Assembly: GCF_029278605.1 (NCBI RefSeq)
Contig: NZ_CP119572.1
Coordinates: 248,001-312,000 of the forward strand
Direction: 5' to 3'
Origin: Cupriavidus sp. WKF15
GTDB lineage: Bacteria; Pseudomonadota; Gammaproteobacteria; Burkholderiales; Burkholderiaceae
DNA length: 64,000 bases
Shown: positions 57,532 to 64,000 of the stretch, in pieces
Numbering within the stretch: the stretch's first letter is position 1
Layout of the letters: each line of letters starts with the position of its first letter
Translations under genes and position numbers: made by a program
The notes under the pieces: generated by a model
Seen by the model: the letters and a program-made list of their open reading frames with translations, nothing else
The model's database searches: none
What the model was told of the DNA's origin: nothing

Positions 57532-58530
57532 ATGCCCGCAGCCAGCCGCCGCACTTTTGCCATCCGATCAGCCGTCCTCTGCCTTGCCGGCATGCTGCCG
57601 TGCCTGGCCGGCGCGCAGTCCGCGGGCAGCTATCCCGCGCGGCAGGTCCGGCTGGTGGTGCCGTATCCGCCGGGCGGGCCGACCGACACCGGGTCGCGCA
57701 TCATCGGCCAGAAGTTGAGCGAGGCGCTGGGCCAGCCGGTGGTGATCGACAACCGGCCCGGAGCATCGGGCACTATCGGCGCGGAAGCGGTGGCGCGCAG
57801 CGCGCCAGATGGCTACACGCTGCTGGTCATGACCAACCCCACGCTGCTGGCGCCGCATCTCACGCATCGCAAGAGCTACGACCTGTTCAAGGATTTCACG
57901 CCGGTGGCGTCGGCCTATGACCTGCCCATCGTCATGGTGGTCAATCCGAAGGCCCTGCCGGACGTGACCACGCTGCCGCAATACATCGCCTACGCCAAGG
58001 CCCACCCCGGCTCCAACAATTACACCAGCGCCAGCAACGGCAGCTTCGGCCATATCTCGACGGAGCTGCTCAAGAGCCTGGGCCATTTCGATGCGCAGCA
58101 CGTGCCGTACAAGGGCAGCGCGCCGGCCATGGCGGATGTACTGGCGGGACAGGTGCCGATGATGTTCTCTGACATGACCGCGGCGCTGCCCCATATCAAG
58201 GCCGGCAAGCTGCGCCCGCTCGCGGTGGGCTCGGCGCGGCGCGTGAGCTTGGCGCCGGATGTGAAGACCATCGCGGAACAGGGCTTCCCGGGGTTCGACG
58301 CGACTTCGTGGGCTGGCATCGTGGCGCCGGCCGGCACGCCGCCGGATATCGTCGCGAAGCTCAACGGGGATCTGAAGCGCGTGCTGGCCGACCCGGTCGT
58401 GCAGGAAAAGCTCCAGGGTGCCGGCACGCTGGCCGCCTACATGCCGCCCGAGCAGTTTGCCGCGCGCATGCGGGATGAGTACAGGAAGTGGGGCAAGGTG
58501 ATCGAGGACAACGGTATCCGCGCTGATTGA
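57532..58530 (+). CDS. Bug-family tripartite tricarboxylate receptor
   Basis: A 332-residue periplasmic receptor with signal peptide (CLAGMLPCLAGAQS). The mature YPARQVRLVVPYPPGGPTDTGSRI, PVVIDNRPGASGTIGAEAVA and HVPYKGSAPAMADVLAGQV are the Bug blocks. The start at 57532 has ggagaca upstream; an ATG at 57520 is in frame. It converges on the dioxygenase cluster, 21 bp away, and may bind the aromatic acid that cluster degrades (inference). Confidence 0.92.
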   Translation: MPAASRRTFAIRSAVLCLAGMLPCLAGAQSAGSYPARQVRLVVPYPPGGPTDTGSRIIGQKLSEALGQPVVIDNRPGASGTIGAEAVARSAPDGYTLLVMTNPTLLAPHLTHRKSYDLFKDFTPVASAYDLPIVMVVNPKALPDVTTLPQYIAYAKAHPGSNNYTSASNGSFGHISTELLKSLGHFDAQHVPYKGSAPAMADVLAGQVPMMFSDMTAALPHIKAGKLRPLAVGSARRVSLAPDVKTIAEQGFPGFDATSWAGIVAPAGTPPDIVAKLNGDLKRVLADPVVQEKLQGAGTLAAYMPPEQFAARMRDEYRKWGKVIEDNGIRAD

Positions 58531-58551
58531 CCAACCCTCTCCGCGTGGCGC

Positions 58552-59775
58552 TCAGGCGTCACGCGCCAGCGTGCGCAGGTTCTGGGCCGGATCGGCCAGC
58601 ACGTCGCGGTCAACGCGAGCCCGCTTGCCGATCAACGTCTTCGCATTGCGAATATCGCGCCCTTGGTTGACCGCAATCGCCGCGGCCAGCGCGCCTTCGG
58701 CGTCCAAGCCGAACAGCATGCACGGCGGCTGGTCCAGCGCACCGCGCACGATCCACTCCTGTGCCGCGGGATCTCCGGCGAACTGGATATTGAGACCGCA
58801 CTGGTCGGTCCAGAACCACGGCGCGGCGGACTCGACGGGCGCCAGGCCAAGCATCGCGCGCGCGGCCGTCACGGCCTGCTGGTTCGCGTTTTCCCACGTC
58901 TCACGACGCACGTGGCAGTCGCTGTCCGCATGCCATTGGCTGGTGACATCACCGGCCGCATAGATCCCCGCCGCAGAGGTGCGGCATTGGGCGTCGACCA
59001 CGATGCCGTTGTCGACGGCAAGGCCGGCTGCTCGCGCAAGCGTGGTCTCCGGTTCGACGCCGATGCCATAGACCACGGCGTCGCCGGCGATGCGCGTGCC
59101 GTCCTGCAGCGTGAGGACGATGTCGCCGTCTTCGCGCGCTGCCTGCGCAAGCGGCACGCCAAGATGCAGCACCACGCCCCGCGCGCGGTGAACCTCGCAC
59201 AGGTGGCGGTTCAGCACGGGCGGCGAGCACCGCATCATCGCGAGCGGCGCCTGTTCGATCACCGTTGCCTGCGCGCCAAGGTCGGTGGCGCTCGATGCAA
59301 GCTCCAGGCCGATCACGCCGGCGCCTACCAGCAGCACGCGCTGGCCGGGACGCAGCACCGGCAGCAGCCGGCGCGCATCGTCGAGCGTGCGCAGCGTATG
59401 GACGCCGTCGCCAAGCGCATCCAGCATTGGCAGCCGGCGCACGCGCGCGCCGGTGGCCAGCAGCAAGCTGTCGAACGCGATCGTCTCGCCGTTGCCTAGC
59501 GTGACGGTGCGCGCGTCCTTGTCTATCGACGTGACGGCGATGCCAAGCCGCAACTCGATACCGTGCTGCGCATAGAAGCCGTCGGCGTGGATCGTACAGC
59601 GGGCGGTGTCCGGCTGCAGCAGGACGTCCTTCGACAGCGGCGGACGCTCATACGGGACATGCGGCTCTTCCCCGACGAGGACAAGCCGGCCTGCGAAGCC
59701 TTGTTGCCGCAGCTCGGCAGCCGCGACCGCGCCGGCCTGTCCGGCGCCGACGATGACGATGGTGGAAGCCGTCAT
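58552..59775 (-). CDS. ferredoxin reductase of ring-hydroxylating dioxygenase (HcaD-like)
   Basis: A 407-residue FAD/NADH oxidoreductase passing electrons to the Rieske ferredoxin. The FAD motif IVIVGAGQAGAVAAAELRQQG is at residues 5-25, PYERPPLSKDVLL follows, the NAD motif is VLLVGAGVIGLELASSATDLG, and GIYAAGDVTSQ is the second FAD block. It starts 15 bases after the dihydrodiol dehydrogenase and is the last gene of the operon. Length and position match HcaD. Confidence 0.92.
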   Translation of the reverse strand: MTASTIVIVGAGQAGAVAAAELRQQGFAGRLVLVGEEPHVPYERPPLSKDVLLQPDTARCTIHADGFYAQHGIELRLGIAVTSIDKDARTVTLGNGETIAFDSLLLATGARVRRLPMLDALGDGVHTLRTLDDARRLLPVLRPGQRVLLVGAGVIGLELASSATDLGAQATVIEQAPLAMMRCSPPVLNRHLCEVHRARGVVLHLGVPLAQAAREDGDIVLTLQDGTRIAGDAVVYGIGVEPETTLARAAGLAVDNGIVVDAQCRTSAAGIYAAGDVTSQWHADSDCHVRRETWENANQQAVTAARAMLGLAPVESAAPWFWTDQCGLNIQFAGDPAAQEWIVRGALDQPPCMLFGLDAEGALAAAIAVNQGRDIRNAKTLIGKRARVDRDVLADPAQNLRTLARDA

Positions 59776-59790
59776 GGCGCTTTGCCTCCG

Positions 59791-60612
59791 TTACAAATGC
59801 AGGCCGCCCGCCGCGTGGCGGATGCCGCGGATGCCGAGCCCCGCGTCGGCGTTGATCATCACGCCGCTCAGCACGCGGTTGTTGGCGCGCGACGCGAGCA
59901 GCACGAACGGGCCGGTGAAGTCCGACGGTTCGGGGAAAAACTGCAGCGGCAGAATGCTGGCGATGGCCTGCGGCGTACGCGAGTCCATGATGCGCAGCGT
60001 GTCCTGGCCGAGCGCGGCGGGGCCGCGCAGGTCGCTGGCCATGCCGCACGGGCCCACGCCGTTGACGCGCACCTTGGGCGCGAGCTCATACGCCAGCTGC
60101 CGGATCAGCCCGACTGCCGCGTGCTTGCTCGCGGTATAGAGGGGGCCGCCGCCACCCGGGTAGAAGGAAGAGTTCGACAGCGTGAAGATCATGCTGCCTT
60201 CGGAAGCAATCAACGCCCGCGACGCTGCCTTGGCGCCGAGCAGGTAGCCTTTCACATTGATCGAGAACAGTTCGCCGAAGCCGCTGTCGAGCTGTTCGGG
60301 CGACAGGTCGACCAGCGTGGAAGCGTGATCCCAGACGGCGGCATTGCCGATGAAGGTGTCGAGCTTGCCGAAGGCTTCCAACGCCGCGGAAACGGCACGT
60401 TCATTGTCGGTGTACGAGGTCACGTCACCCTGGACTGCGACAACCTTCGAGCCGAAGCGCTCGCGCAGCGCGGCAACCTTTTCCGCCGAGCGTTCCAGCA
60501 CGGCGACACGAGCGCCTTCGCCGATGAAGCGCTCGACCAGCGCGTGGCCTAGCCCCGAGCCGCCGCCGGTGATCAGCGCGACCTGGTCTTCCAGCCAGCG
60601 GGGATTCGTCAT
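59791..60612 (-). CDS. cis-dihydrodiol dehydrogenase (HcaB/BphB-like SDR)
   Basis: Rearomatises the dioxygenase product to a catechol, making NADH. The 273-residue protein has the motif [26 protein letters not shown] (NAG-type) and catalytic Tyr/Lys in [26 protein letters not shown] is typical of BphB/HcaB. The start MTNPRW overlaps the ferredoxin stop by four bases. An upstream in-frame extension would read through the ferredoxin gene. Confidence 0.91.
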   Translation of the reverse strand: MTNPRWLEDQVALITGGGSGLGHALVERFIGEGARVAVLERSAEKVAALRERFGSKVVAVQGDVTSYTDNERAVSAALEAFGKLDTFIGNAAVWDHASTLVDLSPEQLDSGFGELFSINVKGYLLGAKAASRALIASEGSMIFTLSNSSFYPGGGGPLYTASKHAAVGLIRQLAYELAPKVRVNGVGPCGMASDLRGPAALGQDTLRIMDSRTPQAIASILPLQFFPEPSDFTGPFVLLASRANNRVLSGVMINADAGLGIRGIRHAAGGLHL

Positions 60613-60929
60613 GCCGCCTCCCGCACGTCGACATAGACCGCCCCGTCGACCAGCGTGACGGGAAAGGTCCGCAGCGGCTCCGTGGCGGGCTGGCACAGCG
60701 CGGTGCCGGTCTTCAGGCAGAAGCGCGCGGCATGCAGCGGGCATTCCACGGTGGCGTCATCCTCGACGTAGCCTTCTGACATCGAGGCATTGCCGTGGCT
60801 GCAGCGGTCGTTCAGCGCATAGAGCTCGCCACCGACACGGAATACTGCGATGGCGGCTTCCGGGCCATCGACCTTGATGGCTTCGCCGTCGGACAGGTCT
60901 TCGTCCTGGCACACAAAGATACGGGTCAT
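60609..60929 (-). CDS. Rieske ferredoxin of the dioxygenase system (HcaC-like)
   Basis: A 106-residue electron carrier with a [2Fe-2S] Rieske centre: Cys43-x-His45 (RCSHGNAS) and Cys63-x-x-His66 (ECPLHAARF). It has the same length as HcaC. It sits 2 bases after the small subunit gene and overlaps the dehydrogenase start. Confidence 0.94.
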   Translation of the reverse strand: MTRIFVCQDEDLSDGEAIKVDGPEAAIAVFRVGGELYALNDRCSHGNASMSEGYVEDDATVECPLHAARFCLKTGTALCQPATEPLRTFPVTLVDGAVYVDVREAA

Positions 60930-60931
60930 GA

Positions 60932-61483
60932 TCAGAACAGCACGCTAAGGTTGTGGGACGACAGCACCGCCTGGTCGAGCGTGATCTCGCGGCGGCAGAC
61001 CTGCCAGCCGGCGGGGCCGCCGGCGCGGCGCACACGGTCGACGCGGCTGCCGACGTAGAAGGTTTCATCGCGCTCCTTCTGCGAGCGATAGAGCAGATAG
61101 CTCAGGCGGACCTCGTACTCGTCCGCGGTATCGGCCTGGTCGGCTGGCCGTACCTGCAGGTTCGCGATGATGTGCCGCGTGCGCGACGGCGGCTCTTCGG
61201 CCCACGCCATGCCGGTTTCGAGCCGCGCGATGCGGCGTTCGAGCTGGGCATGCGTGTCATTGAAGATCCACGTCGTCGGCGGCTGCACGCCGCGGCGGCG
61301 GTCGCGCGTCTGCGCATTGACGGTGGTGCGCATGGTGTAGCGGATGTCTTCCGACAGCAGCCCAAGCCAGTCGCGGAACTGCCAGTCGTCGAGCAGGGCG
61401 GCCTCGTGGTAGAGGAACTGCGCGATCTCGTGATGGAGTTCCAGCGGGACGGAGAAACGGCGGACTTCTGCGACGGCATTCAT
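60932..61483 (-). CDS. ring-hydroxylating dioxygenase small (beta) subunit (HcaF-like)
   Basis: A 183-residue NTF2-like structural subunit. [20 protein letters not shown] and [13 protein letters not shown] are the family opening, and [12 protein letters not shown] and the C-terminal [13 protein letters not shown] complete it. It overlaps the large-subunit stop by four bases (ATGA). It shapes the hexameric dioxygenase but carries no metal site. Confidence 0.93.
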   Translation of the reverse strand: MNAVAEVRRFSVPLELHHEIAQFLYHEAALLDDWQFRDWLGLLSEDIRYTMRTTVNAQTRDRRRGVQPPTTWIFNDTHAQLERRIARLETGMAWAEEPPSRTRHIIANLQVRPADQADTADEYEVRLSYLLYRSQKERDETFYVGSRVDRVRRAGGPAGWQVCRREITLDQAVLSSHNLSVLF

Positions 61484-62835
61484 TTCAGCACCTCGGCTTC
61501 ATACTGCGCGGTGCGCGACTGCACTTCGTCCCAGGTGTCCGACCTTAGCAGGTCTGCCCAGCGCCGGTACATGCCGCGCGCGGCGGTCTCCGAGAAGATG
61601 TAGTTGGTCATGCCCGGAATGCCGTCTTCACGCACGCGCTCGTTGCCGAGTCCCATTTCCAGGCACAGGCGGGTCTTCTTTGCGCGCGAGCCGCGCAGCA
61701 CTTTCTGCACCTCGACCCAGTTCTCGGAGTCGTCCTGCTCCAGGAAGCCGGCCGGGCCGAACGCCCGCGTCGCGCTGCGCTCGAACGCGGCCTTCACTTC
61801 GTCGGACGCGTCCTTGTCGGCAATGCAGAACGCCCACACCTCGACCTGGTTCGGGCCGCGCGGATGCCACACGCGCAGCGTCGCGGTGCCGTTGAGCCAC
61901 GACATGGTCGGGAACAGGTTGTTGTGACCCGCGAGCCGCAGTGCGCGCACCTTGCCGAGCCGCGCTTCGGCTTCCGGGTACGTGTCGCGGAAGTACTGGG
62001 ACACCGCACCGTCGACCCACACGTTCGCATCGGGCTGCTCGGTGAAGAAGAAGCCGCTGCCGTGGCCCGCCTGGCCATACTGCAGAGCGTCCTTTGCGGT
62101 TTCCCACACGGGGCGTGCGGTCTGTCCGGCGCCCAGCGCCTTGTCGTCGCTGTCGCCCTTCGCGCCAAGCACCTGCACTGCCGACGCGTGCGAGAACAGC
62201 GCGTGGTACTGGTCGCTGGCGAACTGCTCGGCGGGGAACTTCCAGTTGCAGTCGATCACCCACTTGTGCACGCCGCCGATGATCTCGGTGCCGCCCTCGC
62301 GACGGTCGAGCACGCCGTCGAGATACCAGGCGATATCGCCCATATAGGTCTCGAGGTCCGGCGCGGACGCGTCCCAGTTACCGAACACCAGGCCCTTGTA
62401 CACTGCCACGCGCGTGACTTCCTGCAGGCCCCATTTTTCCTTGCACAGGCCGTGCGGATAGGCGCGCGGCTCGAGCGGGACTTCGATCAGCGCGCCATCG
62501 ACGCCATAGGACCAGCCGTGGTAAGGGCAGGTGAAGGCGCGCGTGTTGCCGGAATCGGCGAAGCTCACGCGCATCGAGCGGTGCCGGCACTGGTTGAGGA
62601 AGGCCTTGATCGAGCCATCCTTCTGGCGCACCACCACCACCGGGTCTTCGCCCATATAGGTGTTGAAGAAATCGCCGGCCTTGGGGATCTGGCTGACGTG
62701 CGCGAGGAACAGCCAGCAACGGCCGAAGATCCGTTCCAGCTCCAGGTCGTAGATGTCGGGGTCGGTGTAGATGGATGACGCGACGCGGCCATTGCGCGCG
62801 TCCACCAGCGCATCGAAATCGATGTTCGCGGACAT
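61480..62835 (-). CDS. ring-hydroxylating dioxygenase large (alpha) subunit (HcaE-like)
   Basis: The catalytic subunit inserting both atoms of O2 into an aromatic ring to give a cis-dihydrodiol. The 451-residue protein has Rieske ligands Cys83/His85 (NQCRHRSM) and Cys103/His106 (TCPYHGWSY). The mononuclear iron motif is in [14 protein letters not shown]. The start MSANIDF has aaaggaga upstream. Size and order match HcaE, but substrate (phenylpropionate, cinnamate or another aryl acid) cannot be fixed from sequence. Confidence 0.93.
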   Translation of the reverse strand: MSANIDFDALVDARNGRVASSIYTDPDIYDLELERIFGRCWLFLAHVSQIPKAGDFFNTYMGEDPVVVVRQKDGSIKAFLNQCRHRSMRVSFADSGNTRAFTCPYHGWSYGVDGALIEVPLEPRAYPHGLCKEKWGLQEVTRVAVYKGLVFGNWDASAPDLETYMGDIAWYLDGVLDRREGGTEIIGGVHKWVIDCNWKFPAEQFASDQYHALFSHASAVQVLGAKGDSDDKALGAGQTARPVWETAKDALQYGQAGHGSGFFFTEQPDANVWVDGAVSQYFRDTYPEAEARLGKVRALRLAGHNNLFPTMSWLNGTATLRVWHPRGPNQVEVWAFCIADKDASDEVKAAFERSATRAFGPAGFLEQDDSENWVEVQKVLRGSRAKKTRLCLEMGLGNERVREDGIPGMTNYIFSETAARGMYRRWADLLRSDTWDEVQSRTAQYEAEVLK

Positions 62836-62863
62836 GAATGTCTCCTTTCTGGTAGGCATCCCG

Positions 62864-62881
62864 TTGCGGGAATTTCCGCAA
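62864..62881. promoter_or_regulatory. palindromic LysR-type site in the dioxygenase/LysR intergenic region
   Basis: TTGCGGGAATTTCCGCAA, eight of nine possible pairs, 28 bases before the large-subunit start in the 121-bp divergent region. It is a good candidate for the recognition site of the adjacent LysR regulator. Confidence 0.6.
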
Positions 62882-62956
62882 ATAATCGTTGCCCGTGCCC
62901 GCGAAGTGAAATATTTTGTTTGTTGGCTATAAGACGTCAGAGCAATAACTCAGAGC

Positions 62957-63844
62957 ATGGAACTCCGACACCTGCGCTACTTCATCGCCGTTGCGGATGA
63001 ACTCAGTTTCACCCGGGCGGCGGAACGGCTGCATACCGCGCAGCCGTCGCTGAGCCAGCAGATTCGCAATCTGGAGGACGAAATCGGCACCCCGCTGCTG
63101 GAGCGCACGCGGCGCAAGGTGGAGCTGACTGAAGCCGGCCGGGTCTTCCTGGCCGAGGCGCGGCTGATCGTCGCGCACGCCGACCGCGCGGTCGAGCGGG
63201 CACGCCAGGTGGGCCAGCAGGCCGGGGCGACGGTGACCATCGGCTTCGTGCCCGCGGCGGAGATACGGGTGTTCCCAGCCATCCTGCCGCGGCTGCGGCT
63301 GCAGTTCCCGAACGTGAATGTCGAGCTGCGCAGCATGCCGACGCATGAACTTGAGCAGGCCTTGCTGCAGGGAGAGGTCGATGTCGCCTTCATGCGCGAT
63401 CCGGTGCATTCGGCTGCGCTGACGCGCGAGGTCGTGCTGGTCGAGCCGCTGATCGTGCTGCTGCCGTCCGCACATCCACTTGCGAAACTGGATCGCATTC
63501 CCCCGGCGAAGCTTGCCGGCGAGCCGTTCATCAGCACGCATCCGCAGTACTCGGGGCAAGTCCATACGGCGGCACAGGGCTTCTTCATCCAACACAAGCT
63601 GCAGTGCAACGTCGCGCAGGTTGCGACCAATATCCTGTTGAACCTGAATCTTGTCGGGATGGGGTTGGGCTATGCGCTGTTGCCGGAGTACGCGGCTTCA
63701 CTGACCAGCAACGCGATCTGCGCCCGGCCGCTGGAGGGGGCGCCGCCGCATGTCGAACTGCTGATGGTGTCGCGCGCGGAACCGCATTCGGCGGAACTCG
63801 ACGGACTGCTTGCGCTCGTGCGGCAGCATGTGGCGTCGATGTGA
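62957..63844 (+). CDS. LysR-family regulator of the dioxygenase cluster (HcaR/CatM-like)
   Basis: A 295-residue regulator. The HTH is MELRHLRYFIAVADELSFTR, then HTAQPSLSQQIRNLEDEIGT. The effector domain has TVTIGFVPAAEIRVFPAILP and LVGMGLGYALLPEYAA. The MELRHLRYF opening is typical of the CatM/BenM/HcaR branch controlling aromatic degradation. It is divergent from the dioxygenase operon, as hcaR is from hcaE. Confidence 0.93.
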   Translation: MELRHLRYFIAVADELSFTRAAERLHTAQPSLSQQIRNLEDEIGTPLLERTRRKVELTEAGRVFLAEARLIVAHADRAVERARQVGQQAGATVTIGFVPAAEIRVFPAILPRLRLQFPNVNVELRSMPTHELEQALLQGEVDVAFMRDPVHSAALTREVVLVEPLIVLLPSAHPLAKLDRIPPAKLAGEPFISTHPQYSGQVHTAAQGFFIQHKLQCNVAQVATNILLNLNLVGMGLGYALLPEYAASLTSNAICARPLEGAPPHVELLMVSRAEPHSAELDGLLALVRQHVASM

Positions 63845-63889
63845 GGGGGGCGGGGCTTTGTTGAGAAGGTCTGACCGGCGAATGGCGGC

Positions 63890-64000
63890 CTACCTGCCGC
63901 TGGCCTCCAGCGCCTCGACCATCTCCTTTGCTGCCTGCTGCAACTCCGGAACAAAGCGCCGCGTCGCCTCCGCCGCACTGATTGCCTGCTGCAGGTAAAT
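63890..64000 (-). CDS. C-terminal fragment of a reverse-strand gene (possibly IclR-type regulator)
   Basis: An open frame enters from the window edge and ends at a TAG (63890-63892). The visible 36 residues include LQQAISAAEATRRF, then VPELQQAAKEMVEALEAS, a helical, Ala/Glu-rich tail. This resembles the last helix of IclR-family regulators, but the fragment is too short for a firm call. Confidence 0.4.
   Translation of the reverse strand: MYLQQAISAAEATRRFVPELQQAAKEMVEALEASGR

Overview
This window reads as chromosomal DNA of a Cupriavidus-like betaproteobacterium (Burkholderiaceae). The DNA is GC-rich and densely coded with GC-biased third positions. Two Bug-type solute receptors are present. 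There is a fused isobutyryl-CoA mutase of 1093 residues, the length I recall for the Cupriavidus metallidurans enzyme. A DmeF-type metal exporter and several aromatic or fatty acyl-CoA catabolic modules also fit. Genus is inferred from family recognition, not from a search.

Layout. 1-14.3 kb is housekeeping: the end of ahcY, a small membrane protein and metF (methyl cycle), a TfoX-domain protein, a Mut7-C RNase-like protein, 5-formyl-THF cyclo-ligase, slt, an NDUFA9-like dehydrogenase, a GST, cca, a MidA-like methyltransferase, a pteridine-reductase-like SDR with folB, ttcA and a lipoprotein. 14.4-17.9 kb holds glmU-glmS (UDP-GlcNAc synthesis), closed by a strong terminator. 17.9-19.6 kb is a BigR-type sulfur-responsive operon with two YeeE/YedE half-transporters and a DUF2892 protein. 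19.6-25.3 kb is an EmrAB/NodT-type efflux system with two closely related HxlR regulators. 25.3-27.4 kb is a LysR/Bug-receptor pair. 27.4-30.5 kb carries bacterioferritin, tRNA-Cys, a GNAT, dmeF and a candidate 29-codon membrane peptide.

30.5-38.3 kb is a beta-alanine/omega-amino-acid module (transaminase, mmsA, APC permease) bracketed by two MocR regulators whose upstream regions share an AACTGT(AC) motif. 38.3-39.4 kb has a DUF2917 protein and a higBA module whose toxin gene carries a one-base frameshift. 39.4-44.3 kb is icmF, a HIT protein and 3-hydroxybutyryl-CoA dehydrogenase. 44.5-46.2 kb has small exported proteins and DUF genes. 46.2-55.9 kb is a large import-and-activate cassette: a Crp/Fnr regulator diverging from an acyl-CoA ligase, a complete LivGHM/substrate-binding protein/LivF ABC transporter, and a second, phenylacetate-CoA-ligase-like enzyme. 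55.9-58.5 kb has a DUF454 protein, a nitronate monooxygenase and a Bug receptor. 58.5-63.8 kb is a ring-hydroxylating dioxygenase cluster colinear with hcaEFCBD plus a divergent LysR gene, and the window ends inside a reverse-strand gene.

No insertion sequence, prophage, CRISPR array or integrative element was seen. The items most worth following up are the ABC cassette flanked by two ligases, the paired MocR circuit, the HxlR pair with a shared operator half-site, the frameshifted HigB beside an intact double operator, and a bacterioferritin with a substituted ferroxidase ligand.
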